A stretch of DNA of 64,000 bases from an uncultured Bacilli bacterium (GTDB taxonomy: Bacteria; Bacillota_I; Bacilli_A; RF39; UBA660), in the NCBI GenBank assembly GCA_947632085.1, contig CANRNY010000006.1, positions 1-64,000 on the forward strand. The letters run 5' to 3'. Each line of letters starts with the position of its first letter. The stretch's first letter is position 1. This document shows, in pieces, positions 17,325 through 26,649 of the stretch. The position numbers and the translations under genes were made by a program. Under the pieces are notes generated by a model that was not told where the DNA came from, searched no databases, and saw only the letters and a list, made by a program, of their open reading frames with translations.

Positions 17325-18074
17325 CTAAATGTCAAAACACCTACTTATATTACCATTAGTTTCCTCTGCTAACTCTCCTATACTAATATTCTTTAGTTCT
17401 GAAACATATTTAGCTATATCTAGAATATGTCCCGGATTATTTTGTTCACCACGATATGGAACTGGTGTTAAATAAGGTGAATCCGTTTCTAAAACAATAG
17501 CTTTAAGTGATAATTTAGATACTACATCCTTTAAATTACAATTTTTAAAGGTAATTACACCATTAATACCTAATAAAAGTCCCATTTTTAAATAAATACA
17601 AGCCGTTTCATAACTACCACTAAAACTATGCATTACTCCACGTACCTTATATTTTTTTAAAATATCTATTGTATCAACGGTAGCATCTCTACTATGAATA
17701 ATTACTGGTTTATTATATTTTTGAGCCAAATTTAACTGATATTCAAATAATTCAATTTGTTTATCTCTATTTTCTTTACCATAATGGTAATCTAAACCTA
17801 TCTCTCCAATAGCAACTACTTTTTCGTCATTAAGATGTTTTTCGATAAAATCTAAATCATCTCGTTTATAAATATCAGCACTCTCTGGATGGATTCCTAT
17901 TGCACCATACATAAAGTCATACTTTTTTAATAATTCTAATACTTCTTTATTAGATTTATCATCACATCCATTATTAATAATACGATTTACTTTATTATTT
18001 TTAATATCACTAGATAACTTATCTATATCATCATAATATTCACTATATACATGACAATGAGTATCAGTAAACAT
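17325..18074 (-). CDS. tatD: TatD family metal-dependent deoxyribonuclease
   Basis: This 249-aa protein has the metal-binding motifs DTHCHVY, GEIGLDYH, IIHSRDA and LETDSPY in the right order for TatD/YcfH/YabD hydrolases, which degrade DNA ends. The start at 18074 follows GAGGTGATAACG. It lies downstream of metG, the metS-yabD order of Bacillus. Confidence 0.92.
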   Translation of the reverse strand: MFTDTHCHVYSEYYDDIDKLSSDIKNNKVNRIINNGCDDKSNKEVLELLKKYDFMYGAIGIHPESADIYKRDDLDFIEKHLNDEKVVAIGEIGLDYHYGKENRDKQIELFEYQLNLAQKYNKPVIIHSRDATVDTIDILKKYKVRGVMHSFSGSYETACIYLKMGLLLGINGVITFKNCNLKDVVSKLSLKAIVLETDSPYLTPVPYRGEQNNPGHILDIAKYVSELKNISIGELAEETNGNISRCFDI

Positions 18075-18130
18075 CGTTATCACCTCACTAAAATTATACC
18101 AAAGCTTAGAAATTCAGTGAACATCATTTT

Positions 18131-18267
18131 ATAACCCAGGAAATACAAGTGTCAATTTATAACCCAGGAAATAATAATTTCCCAGGAAATATCCCACAAA
18201 TACGCCATTTCCCACATTTCAAATATAACCCAGGAAATAAATTGCTTGTTTTTATTTCCCGGGAAAT
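18131..18267. repeat. Cluster of Noc-binding-like palindromes between metG and tatD
   Basis: Five related sites lie in 137 bp without a gene: ATAACCCAGGAAAT at 18131, 18159 and 18225, ATTTCCCAGGAAAT at 18177, and the perfect palindrome ATTTCCCGGGAAAT at 18254. A lone half-site lies at 18207. The last is identical to the B. subtilis Noc-binding sequence. The three ATAACCC copies are also direct repeats of at least 15 bp. Confidence 0.7.
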
Positions 18268-18286
18268 AAAAAAGATAGCTTTCGCT
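18268..18286 (-). terminator. Terminator of metG
   Basis: On the minus strand GGTAGC-GAAA-GCTATC is followed by T6 and then runs into the perfect Noc palindrome. Confidence 0.75.
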
Positions 18287-18289
18287 ACC

Positions 18290-19828
18290 CTATTTAACTT
18301 CAATTCGATCAAATAAATGAACAGGTTCAGTTAGTGTTTTACCAACTTCTAAAGCCCCAAATTCTTTAGTTGAATCCATATCTTTAATATCAGTATTTAA
18401 TTGTTCAAATATTTTATCTGATGTTTCAGTTAAGAATGGATTTAAGTAAACAGCACAAACTCTTATACTTTCAAGTAAATTATATAATACTGTACCTAAT
18501 CTTTCTTTTTTAGCTTCTTCTTTAGCTAAAGACCAAGGCATTGTATCATCGATATATTTATTACATTTACGTAATACATCAAATATTTCTTGTAAAGCTT
18601 CTCCTACCTTTAATTCATCCATTTTAGCTGTAACTCTATTACCTAGTTTTTCTACACTATCAATTAAGTCTTTATCAATATTTTCAATCGCTTCATGCTT
18701 TTGAATAACACCATCAAAGTATTTATGATTCATACTAACAGTACGATTAACTAAATTACCTAAAATATTAACTAAATCGCCATTAATTCGTTCAATTAAT
18801 AATTCTCTTGTAAATATTCCATCTGCAGCAAATGGTATTTCATGTAAGAAATAATATCTAACAGCATCTACTCCAAATTCATTTACTAAATCATCAGCAT
18901 AAATTATATTTCCCTTAGATTTACTCATTTTACCATCACTCATAATTAACCAAGGATGACCAAATACTTGTTTAGGTAATGGTAAATCAAGACTCATTAA
19001 GAAGCATGGCCAATAGATTGTATGGAATCTTATAATATCTTTTCCAATTAAATGTAAGTCAGCAGGCCATTTATATTCAAATTCTTTAGTTGATTCATCA
19101 AAATCAAACCCAATATTTGTAATATAGTTAGTTAATGCATCTAACCAAACATAAACAACATGTTTTGGATCAAAATCAACAGGAATACCCCATTTAAAAC
19201 TAGTTCTAGATACACATAAATCTTGTAATCCAGGTTTAATGAAGTTATTAATCATTTCATTTTTACGAGCAACTGGTTGTATAAATTCAGGATGTTCGTT
19301 TAAATAATCTTCTAAAGCTAGTTGATATTTAGATAATTTAAAGAAATAAGCTTCTTCTTTACGTGGTTGAACATCTCTTCCACAATCAGGACATTTAGCA
19401 TCAACTAGTTGACTTTCCGTCCAAAATGATTCACAAGGAACACAATATAATCCTTCGTATTCTCCTTTATATATGTCTCCTTTATCATACATATATTTAA
19501 AGATATGTTGTACTACTTTTTCATGATGAGAATCTGTTGTTCTAACAAATCTATCATAACTAGTATTCATAATATCCCAAATATCTTTAATTTGAGCAGC
19601 TACTTTATCAACATACTGTTGAGGAGTAACTCCTGCCTCTTTAGCTTTTAATTCTATTTTTTCACCATGTTCATCAGTTCCTGTCTGTAAATATACATCG
19701 TAACCTTGTAATCTCTTATATCTTGCTATTGCATCAGCTAAAACAATTTCATATGTATTACCTATATGTGGTTTCCCTGAAGTATAAGCAATAGCAGTAC
19801 TAATATAATATTTTTTATTTTTATCCAT
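18290..19828 (-). CDS. metG: Methionyl-tRNA synthetase
   Basis: This 512-aa class I synthetase has the HIGH motif as SGKPHIGNTYE and the KMSKS loop as SDGKMSKSKGN. One zinc knuckle is seen (CVPCESFW with AKCPDCG). There is no C-terminal tRNA-binding domain, so this is the short form. It is the second gene behind a Met-specific T-box, so its expression should rise when uncharged tRNA-Met accumulates. Confidence 0.96.
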   Translation of the reverse strand: MDKNKKYYISTAIAYTSGKPHIGNTYEIVLADAIARYKRLQGYDVYLQTGTDEHGEKIELKAKEAGVTPQQYVDKVAAQIKDIWDIMNTSYDRFVRTTDSHHEKVVQHIFKYMYDKGDIYKGEYEGLYCVPCESFWTESQLVDAKCPDCGRDVQPRKEEAYFFKLSKYQLALEDYLNEHPEFIQPVARKNEMINNFIKPGLQDLCVSRTSFKWGIPVDFDPKHVVYVWLDALTNYITNIGFDFDESTKEFEYKWPADLHLIGKDIIRFHTIYWPCFLMSLDLPLPKQVFGHPWLIMSDGKMSKSKGNIIYADDLVNEFGVDAVRYYFLHEIPFAADGIFTRELLIERINGDLVNILGNLVNRTVSMNHKYFDGVIQKHEAIENIDKDLIDSVEKLGNRVTAKMDELKVGEALQEIFDVLRKCNKYIDDTMPWSLAKEEAKKERLGTVLYNLLESIRVCAVYLNPFLTETSDKIFEQLNTDIKDMDSTKEFGALEVGKTLTEPVHLFDRIEVK

Positions 19829-19839
19829 TATTATTCCTC

Positions 19840-20304
19840 CTAATATTCTGATTTTCTTTTAATAAATTCTGTGTCATCGTCATCATCTGTTTTTAAGTAT
19901 TTAACAAACATACCTTGGCACATCTTGTCCCCTTTTTTTATTTTATAATCTTTAGTTCCTTCGTTTTGAATACAAATCCACATATGACCATTATTATCTT
20001 CATTATCATAATAATCTGCATCTATAACTCCAACTTGATTACAAAATCTAACATTATATTTAAATCCCATACTACTACGATCTAAAAGTAATAACACATC
20101 ATCAGGTTCCATTATAACTTTTACTCCCGTAGGTATCTTTTTTATTTCGCCAGGCTTTAAAATGTAATCATTTAATGCAAAAAAATCATAAGCAGCTGCA
20201 TGTACAGTAGATCTTCTAGGTAATAAATAACTTTCGTATAGTTCTTTATCATCCATAAAATCTTTTTTAAATTGTTCATATGTTATCTTTTTAAACATCC
20301 GCAT
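19840..20304 (-). CDS. dut: dUTPase-family protein
   Basis: This 154-aa protein carries trimeric dUTPase motifs: AAYDFFA (motif 1), LDRSSMGFK (motif 2), NQVGVIDADYYDN (motif 3). The C-terminal glycine-rich motif 5 is absent, replaced by an acidic run and Lys-rich end. dUTPase removes dUTP to keep uracil out of DNA. The start at 20304 (MRMFKK) has AGGTGA at good spacing. It is the first gene after the T-box and is co-transcribed with metG, an unusual pairing. Confidence 0.8.
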   Translation of the reverse strand: MRMFKKITYEQFKKDFMDDKELYESYLLPRRSTVHAAAYDFFALNDYILKPGEIKKIPTGVKVIMEPDDVLLLLDRSSMGFKYNVRFCNQVGVIDADYYDNEDNNGHMWICIQNEGTKDYKIKKGDKMCQGMFVKYLKTDDDDDTEFIKRKSEY

Positions 20305-20322
20305 AATCTTCACCTACTTAAT

Positions 20323-20516
20323 AAAAAAAATTCATAATCTAAGGACGAGATAAACCCGCGGTACCACCTTAGTTTATGAATTAATCATACACTTTATTTC
20401 TTAACGCGAAATCACGCTTCAGCTCCAGAGCCATGTTCCCAATATTTCAGAAGATTCTTTTCACCAACCAGAAACTCTCTATATTCTTAATTTAAAGGTA
20501 CTCTTTCCTTCATCGC
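20323..20516 (-). promoter_or_regulatory. T-box leader with Met specifier, upstream of dut-metG
   Basis: Read on the minus strand, stem I contains AGAGAGTTTC and GGTTGGTG. The specifier region reads GGGAACATGGCTC, with ATG (Met) at 20434-20432. The invariant T-box GGTGGTACCGCG lies at 20368-20357. A terminator follows (TTCATAA with TTATGAA, then T8). Uncharged tRNA-Met pairing with the specifier and T-box stabilises the antiterminator and turns the operon on. Confidence 0.92.
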
Positions 20517-20554
20517 TAAATCTAAACCTAATTTAACACACTTTTATATCTTTA

Positions 20555-21058
20555 TCAAGAAATATTAAGTTCTAACATAATAATTTTATTTAAAAATGTA
20601 CACATTTCATATGCCCTATCATTTATTTCCCCAAATACTATAATACTTCCTTCTATACCTTCAGTAGTAACAATAGGTAACATATTATATATCCCTTTAA
20701 CTTTATTTTCACCAAATATCAATTCATTACTTTGATATTTCATATTAGTTCCATTTTTAACTAGTAATTTAGTATTATTATCTAACTTAGTACCTGCTCC
20801 TACTAAATTAGAATATATAACACATTCTTTATTAGTAAGTATTACTTTAAAATTAAATATTTCTATAAAACTTTTTATCATTTCAACAATTTTATAATTA
20901 TTATCTAAATTACTGTATTTAGCTAGTGTAATATCTTTATCATTACAAGTAATACTTAAAACATCTCCCGTGTTTATTTGTAGTTTTCTTCTTATATCCA
21001 TCGGTATAACTATTCTACCTAAATTATCAATATTTTTTACAAAGTTAACATTTTTCAT
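20555..21058 (-). CDS. spoVT: Sporulation regulator SpoVT (AbrB-like with GAF domain)
   Basis: From the ATG at 21058 this 167-aa protein has an AbrB swapped-hairpin DNA-binding domain (NLGRIVIPMDIRRKLQINTGD) and a C-terminal GAF-like domain (about 60-165). This is the SpoVT architecture. SpoVT tunes forespore genes made under sigma-G. It lies near mfd as in Bacillus, separated by a zinc-ribbon gene and an XRE gene. Confidence 0.85.
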   Translation of the reverse strand: MKNVNFVKNIDNLGRIVIPMDIRRKLQINTGDVLSITCNDKDITLAKYSNLDNNYKIVEMIKSFIEIFNFKVILTNKECVIYSNLVGAGTKLDNNTKLLVKNGTNMKYQSNELIFGENKVKGIYNMLPIVTTEGIEGSIIVFGEINDRAYEMCTFLNKIIMLELNIS

Positions 21059-21110
21059 AAAACTCTCCATTCACTATATAGTTTTAGCTATTAAGAAAAT
21101 TTTATGTATT

Positions 21111-21140
21111 AAAAAAAGAAAGTGTTAAAACTTTCTTTTA
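21111..21140 (-). terminator. Terminator of the zinc-ribbon protein gene
   Basis: GAAAGT and ACTTTC pair around GTTAAA, with a T run on the minus strand. Confidence 0.8.
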
Positions 21141-21141
21141 T

Positions 21142-21750
21142 CTATTTAACAATATAAACAATATTAACATTATCTAACCATGAAGCATCATACTCAATAG
21201 TAATTTTTTTAGCATCTTTTGGTACTAAGAAATAAACTGTTCCTGATGCTTTCTTACCAGCAGAAATAGTCTTTGTAAAAGTTGCATCATCTACAGAATA
21301 GAATGAATCCATAGCTTCTTCATCAGCATAACAATCAAAGTCAACATTATCAAATAGGTCATCACTTTCACCTATGTTTTCAATATTAAATGTTGCAGAT
21401 ATAACTTTATACCCAGATTTAACATCAGCATATTTACTATAGTTTTTAAAATCTAAATTAACATCTGTCATAGTAAGTTTTACATACTTATTTTCAAAAG
21501 TCTCATTTAATTTAAATTCAGTTTTACCATTTACATCCTTATTATCATTTTCAGTTTCAGTAAATGCTTCATCAACAGCATCAACAGCTCCTTTAGTACA
21601 AGCAGCAACACAACCAAATAAACAAATAAATATAATAGCTAATATAATTAAAACTTTTACAAACCCAGGTAATCCGAATCTAGCTCCACATTTTGGGCAA
21701 ACTTTAGCACTTTTAGCTATTTCAGCACCACATTTCTTACAATTTTTCAT
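21142..21750 (-). CDS. Zinc-ribbon membrane protein with DUF4352-like outer domain
   Basis: This 202-aa protein starts with a zinc ribbon (CKKCGAEIAKSAKVCPKCG). One transmembrane helix follows (about 30-52), then an acidic linker and a beta-rich extracellular domain of about 120 residues resembling DUF4352 (telokin-like). Function is unknown. Proteins of this layout are common surface proteins in gut Firmicutes. Confidence 0.7.
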   Translation of the reverse strand: MKNCKKCGAEIAKSAKVCPKCGARFGLPGFVKVLIILAIIFICLFGCVAACTKGAVDAVDEAFTETENDNKDVNGKTEFKLNETFENKYVKLTMTDVNLDFKNYSKYADVKSGYKVISATFNIENIGESDDLFDNVDFDCYADEEAMDSFYSVDDATFTKTISAGKKASGTVYFLVPKDAKKITIEYDASWLDNVNIVYIVK

Positions 21751-21856
21751 ATATAACTCCTTTCATAGCAAAAGTATATCACAAAAACTTCACACAGGCG
21801 ACATATTTTTTAATAACTTTGTGAAATAATAGCTAAGGAAAAGGAAGTGATATACT

Positions 21857-22117
21857 TTGACTAGCCGATATTCTAAAGAAAAACTATCGCTAATAGTTAG
21901 AAAAAATATTCGCAAGTATCGCAAAATGAGAAAGTATACACTTCAAGAACTAGCTGATTTAACCGGTTTAACTCATGGATATGTAAGAGATTTAGAATGT
22001 TTTAGTATTGATAAAACACCATTACTTGAAACGATTGGTAAATTTGCTGATGCCTTAGAAATAGATATCAGACAATTATTTGATGATGTAGAAACAGAAA
22101 AGAGTATAGATAATTAA
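21857..22117 (+). CDS. Small XRE-family DNA-binding protein
   Basis: This 86-aa protein is mostly a helix-turn-helix (YTLQELADLTGLTHGYVRDLE). It starts at TTG (21857) behind AAGGAAG. It is the only plus-strand gene in the left 41 kb. No partner gene or phage gene is next to it, so it is more likely a stand-alone regulator than a phage repressor. Its target is unknown. Confidence 0.75.
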   Translation: MTSRYSKEKLSLIVRKNIRKYRKMRKYTLQELADLTGLTHGYVRDLECFSIDKTPLLETIGKFADALEIDIRQLFDDVETEKSIDN

Positions 22118-22128
22118 TTCTATACTCT
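22101..22128. terminator. Bidirectional terminator between the XRE gene and mfd
   Basis: AGAGTATAGA pairs with TCTATACTCT around an AT-rich loop. It serves the convergent XRE gene (plus) and mfd (minus). Confidence 0.8.
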
Positions 22129-25100
22129 TTATTTATTTATTTCACTTAATACTTCTTCCATAAGTGGAACTATGTAATATAAGAAATGATCTTTTTGATT
22201 TAATAAAGTTAAAGCAATAATAACTTGATTATGTTGATATTTTAATCTAAATCTTGGATTTATGTTATAAGCTTTAACAAATAACTTATCGCCCTCTATT
22301 TTATCAGATATTTCAACTGGTAACTCTATCTCAATCTCTCGATCACTCTGTCTTACCGTATTAATACCTAATGTCTGCGCTTGTTTTTCAAACCATTCTT
22401 CATACATATATATTTCTATTTGTTTACTAATTTTACCAAAACGATCTTCTAATTCTCTTTTAATTTCTAATAGCTTTTTATATCCATCAATTTCATTAAT
22501 TTTTTGATGTATTTCAATTTTAATATCTTCATCAGAAACATACGAATCAGAAATATGTGTTTCTACTTCAACTAATGACCTATTAGAGTTAGCTGTTTCT
22601 TCATCTTCTTCCGGTACTTCTTCACCTTTCATTCTACGCATTTCTTCATCAATCATTTGCATATAAAGTTCAATACCTACTGTATCAACAAAACCTGCTT
22701 GTTCTGAACCTAATAAATCACCAGCACCTCTAATTGATAAATCACGCATTGCAATATGGTAACCACTACCTAATTCCGTAAATTCTTTTATCGCTTGTAA
22801 TCTTTTAACTGCCACTTCATTAAGCATTTTCTGTTTATCATACATTAAATAAGCATACGCAATACGATTACTACGACCAACACGTCCTCTAATTTGATAT
22901 AACTGACTTAAACCAAAATTATCAGCATCATAAATAATTAAAGTATTAGCATTACTTATATCAATTCCTGTTTCTATTATCGTTGTACAAAGTAAGATAT
23001 CATATTCATAATTAACAAAAGATTCCATTACATCTTCAAGTTCTTTCTTACTCATCTGACCATGAGCAATCGTAATTCTAGCTTCCGGCACTAACTTATG
23101 TAATTGTTCCATTTTAGATTCTATCGAAGCTACTTTATTATACAAAATAAATATCTGACCATTTCTTGATAATTCTTTATATATAGCATCTTTAATAATT
23201 AAATCATTCTCTTGAATAACATAAGTTTGAACTGGATATCTATTAGTTGGTGGAGTATCAATAATTGATAAATCTCTTAAACCACTTAAAGCCATTTTTA
23301 AAGTACGAGGAATAGGTGTTGCTGATAAAGTTAAAACATTAACATCATTTTTATATTCTTTAATCTTTTCTTTATGTTGAACTCCAAATCTTTGCTCTTC
23401 ATCAACAATTAATAAACCTAACTTAGCAAATTTAACATCATTAGATAATAATCTATGTGTCCCAAATACTAAATCAATCGTTCCTTTTTCTAATCCTTCT
23501 AATATTCTTTTCGTCTCTTTAGTACTTGTAAATCTATTAAGTAAAGCTATCTCTATTGGATAATTTTTAAAACGTTCTAAAGCATTTTCATATTGTTGTT
23601 TAGAAAGAATAGTTGTCGGACATAAATAAAATACTTGTTTATTATTTAATATCGTTTTAAACATTGCTCTAAAAGCTACTTCTGTCTTACCAAAACCTAC
23701 ATCACCACATAATAATCGATCCATAGGTACTTCACTAGATAAATCGGCATCTATATCTTTTATCGCCTTTATTTGATCATTAGTTTCTTCATAAATAAAT
23801 TCTGAACCAAATACATCTTCTTCCGCATAAGACTTAAAAGGTGTTCCTTTAACACTACTACGTGCTGCATATAACTTAATAAGTTCTCCACTAATATCTT
23901 TAATCTTATTACGTAATTCTCTCTTTTTCTTTACCCAACTAGTACTATTTAATTTATCTAGTTTAGGCATACTACCTTCTTTACCAGCATATTTAAAGAT
24001 TGTACTTATTTTTTCAACAGGTATATATATCTTATCATTACCTTGATAATTTATTTGAATATAATCTTTCTTTAAGCCATTCTTCGTTAAAGTAATAACG
24101 CCATTATATATCCCTATACCATGCATACTATGAACAACATAATCTCCAATACTAAGTTGACCAAAATCTTTTATCTTTTTACCAATACGATATGAATTCT
24201 TATAATTAATTACTGAATTTTTTACTTTTTCGATATCATTTTCCGCAATTACTACATATTTATCAAAAACAAAACCATTATTAATTTTGTGATATAAAAT
24301 ATTTATTTCCCTGTCAATAAACTTACCATTATTAACAACATGATAACTAGATAAGAAAGGTTCTAAACTCTTTAATTGACTCTCTTTACTTAAACAAATA
24401 ATAACTGTTTTACCACCACTAATTTGTTTACTACAATATTTCCCAAGTAATTCAAAATCACTATTAAAGTTTTCTATTTCCTGAGCTTTATAATTAACTA
24501 CTTTACCATAATCATTATCATTAAGAGCGTTTAAATAAATAACGTGACTATAGCTAATTTCTTCCCACTCAAACATATGCTTTTTATCAATATTTTCATT
24601 TTCATTATATTCATCTATATCACTTAATAATTTTGTATAAGCAAGATCTATCTGATCTCTATTTATCATTAAGACATAAGGATTATTCATATAATCAACT
24701 AATGAACTATTATTATCACTTACTACTTCAGTATAAGGTTTAATCTTAATACTATTAATTTCTTTAATTGATAATTGTGTTGATTCATCAAAATATCTAA
24801 TCGAATCTACATCATCCCCAAAGAATTCTATTCTAATTGGATGTTCTTCATCAATAATAAAAACATCTATAATATATCCACGAACAGCATATTCCCCTGT
24901 AGTTGTAACAATACTTTCTTTAACATACCCATATTTATCAAGTATTTCTTCTATTTTATCGCGTTTAATCTCTTTATTTAATTCTAAGTTAAACTCTAGA
25001 TTAGTAGTATTATTTTTATCTGGTAAAAATCTTAAAAAGCCCATTAAATTAGTAACAACAATTACTTTTTTACCACTTCTAATTTGTTCTAAAGTTTCTA

Positions 25101-25362
25101 ATCTTTTAATTTTTAAATCAGGAGAAATAGCTACAGCAACACTTGTTAAAAAATCATCCATAGGAAATAAACATACATCATCAGTATATGTTTTTAATGA
25201 ATCATAATACATATTAGCTTCATATAAAGTATTAGTTAATATAACTATATTACGTTTTTCTTTTTTAAATAATTCTAACATGTAAAAAATGTTTAACTCT
25301 TTTGTTAAACCCGTAACAGTTAATCCATTTTCATACTTAAAATAATCAGCTAAAAAATCCAT
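22129..25362 (-). CDS. mfd: Transcription-repair coupling factor
   Basis: This 1077-aa protein is a full-length Mfd: N-terminal UvrB-like modules, an RNA-polymerase interaction domain around VVHSMHGIGIYNG, and a RecG-like translocase (GDVGFGKTEVAFRA, LLIVDEEQRFGV, TLSATPIPRTL). A C-terminal autoinhibitory domain completes it. It removes stalled polymerase and recruits UvrA. It follows pth as in Bacillus. Confidence 0.97.
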   Translation of the reverse strand: MDFLADYFKYENGLTVTGLTKELNIFYMLELFKKEKRNIVILTNTLYEANMYYDSLKTYTDDVCLFPMDDFLTSVAVAISPDLKIKRLETLEQIRSGKKVIVVTNLMGFLRFLPDKNNTTNLEFNLELNKEIKRDKIEEILDKYGYVKESIVTTTGEYAVRGYIIDVFIIDEEHPIRIEFFGDDVDSIRYFDESTQLSIKEINSIKIKPYTEVVSDNNSSLVDYMNNPYVLMINRDQIDLAYTKLLSDIDEYNENENIDKKHMFEWEEISYSHVIYLNALNDNDYGKVVNYKAQEIENFNSDFELLGKYCSKQISGGKTVIICLSKESQLKSLEPFLSSYHVVNNGKFIDREINILYHKINNGFVFDKYVVIAENDIEKVKNSVINYKNSYRIGKKIKDFGQLSIGDYVVHSMHGIGIYNGVITLTKNGLKKDYIQINYQGNDKIYIPVEKISTIFKYAGKEGSMPKLDKLNSTSWVKKKRELRNKIKDISGELIKLYAARSSVKGTPFKSYAEEDVFGSEFIYEETNDQIKAIKDIDADLSSEVPMDRLLCGDVGFGKTEVAFRAMFKTILNNKQVFYLCPTTILSKQQYENALERFKNYPIEIALLNRFTSTKETKRILEGLEKGTIDLVFGTHRLLSNDVKFAKLGLLIVDEEQRFGVQHKEKIKEYKNDVNVLTLSATPIPRTLKMALSGLRDLSIIDTPPTNRYPVQTYVIQENDLIIKDAIYKELSRNGQIFILYNKVASIESKMEQLHKLVPEARITIAHGQMSKKELEDVMESFVNYEYDILLCTTIIETGIDISNANTLIIYDADNFGLSQLYQIRGRVGRSNRIAYAYLMYDKQKMLNEVAVKRLQAIKEFTELGSGYHIAMRDLSIRGAGDLLGSEQAGFVDTVGIELYMQMIDEEMRRMKGEEVPEEDEETANSNRSLVEVETHISDSYVSDEDIKIEIHQKINEIDGYKKLLEIKRELEDRFGKISKQIEIYMYEEWFEKQAQTLGINTVRQSDREIEIELPVEISDKIEGDKLFVKAYNINPRFRLKYQHNQVIIALTLLNQKDHFLYYIVPLMEEVLSEINK

Positions 25363-25370
25363 TTAAACCC

Positions 25371-25925
25371 CTACTTTTTTGTATTATATATATTCATAGT
25401 CCTTTCAATTCCATCAATTATAAACGATTCAATTATTTTGTCAAAATCTTTTTGCATTTCCATTAATTTATCTTTTTCACTTTTACTAAAATTTCCCAAT
25501 ACATAATCTTTTGTATCAATACTTTTATCATGGGAAATACCAATTTTTAAACGCGCAAAATTATCAGAACCTAAATTGTTGATAATTGATTTAATTCCAT
25601 TATGACCTCCTGCACTACTATTCTTCTTTAGTTTATAAGAACCAAATGTCAAATCAAGATCATCATGAATGACAAGTATATCGTTAAGATCTATATCAAA
25701 ATAGTTAACAAATTGTATAACAGCATCACCAGATAAATTCATATAAGTTAATGGTTTTACAAATAATACTTTCTCCCCATTAATCCTTGTTTCATAGTAC
25801 AATGCTTTAAATTTTTCTTTCCAATCATCAGTATTTAAGTAATGATCTAAAACAAGAAAACCAACATTGTGTCTAGTATCTTTATAATCTTTACCTGGAT
25901 TACCTAATCCAACAATTAACTTCAT
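25371..25925 (-). CDS. pth: Peptidyl-tRNA hydrolase
   Basis: This 184-aa protein from the ATG at 25925 begins MKLIVGLGNPG and carries TRHNVGFLVLD with the catalytic His, and VIHDDLDLTFG. It recycles peptidyl-tRNAs released from ribosomes. The start lies two bases before the trmN6-like gene's stop codon region, so the genes are tightly coupled. Confidence 0.95.
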   Translation of the reverse strand: MKLIVGLGNPGKDYKDTRHNVGFLVLDHYLNTDDWKEKFKALYYETRINGEKVLFVKPLTYMNLSGDAVIQFVNYFDIDLNDILVIHDDLDLTFGSYKLKKNSSAGGHNGIKSIINNLGSDNFARLKIGISHDKSIDTKDYVLGNFSKSEKDKLMEMQKDFDKIIESFIIDGIERTMNIYNTKK

Positions 25926-25926
25926 T

Positions 25927-26649
25927 TTAATCACTCTTTTCAAATATACCTTTATAAGATTTTAATTGTAAAATATCAATAGGTGGCAATACTTTTAAAC
26001 TACCACTTTTACCATTTTTAGTAGCTTTAATTAAAACCATAATTGCTTCTTTTTTATAACTAGCATATATAAATTGTATTTTTTTTATTTTAAAATTATA
26101 TTTCCCAAGACAATCTATAATCTCTTCTAAACGATCACATCTATGTACTAAGTATAATGGAGCTTTATTTTTTAAAATATACTTAGCTGCAATCATTAAT
26201 TCATCTAATGTCATTGCTATTTCATGTCTTGCAATTGCTTTTTCTTCATCCTGATTTATTAATGAACTATTTTTATCATATTTAAAATATGGTGGATTAC
26301 AAGTAACTGCATCAACACTTTCAGGTAATAAATAGTTTAAGACATTAGTCAGATTGTCATTTATAATATTTATTTGTGAATCTAAATTATTTTCTGTAAC
26401 ACTCATTTTTGCCAATTCATAAATATTCTTTTGTAGTTCAAATCCATAAACTCTAGCTCTAGTTTTACTAGACAAAATTAAAGGTACAGGAGCATTTCCC
26501 GTACAAAAATCTACTATAGTTCTAGTATTTCCCTTTAATTCTACAAATTCAGCAAGTAATATTGAGTCTAAAGAAAATTTAAATTTATCATCATATTGAT
26601 AGATTTTTAAACCATCATAATCAAACAAATCATTTATTACTTTCGACAT
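25927..26649 (-). CDS. trmN6: tRNA1(Val) adenine-N6 methyltransferase family protein
   Basis: This 240-aa class I methyltransferase has a SAM site around VDFCTGNAPVPLIL and the N6-adenine motif CNPPYF. It belongs to the TrmN6/YabB group, which methylates A37 of tRNA-Val in E. coli. In B. subtilis yabB follows yaaT in the same cluster, as here. It overlaps ricT by 20 nt. Confidence 0.85.
   Translation of the reverse strand: MSKVINDLFDYDGLKIYQYDDKFKFSLDSILLAEFVELKGNTRTIVDFCTGNAPVPLILSSKTRARVYGFELQKNIYELAKMSVTENNLDSQINIINDNLTNVLNYLLPESVDAVTCNPPYFKYDKNSSLINQDEEKAIARHEIAMTLDELMIAAKYILKNKAPLYLVHRCDRLEEIIDCLGKYNFKIKKIQFIYASYKKEAIMVLIKATKNGKSGSLKVLPPIDILQLKSYKGIFEKSD

Noticed and set aside
21857-22117. 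Prophage remnant around the XRE gene
   Set aside because: No phage structural, integrase or attachment sequence nearby; flanking genes are in conserved chromosomal order.
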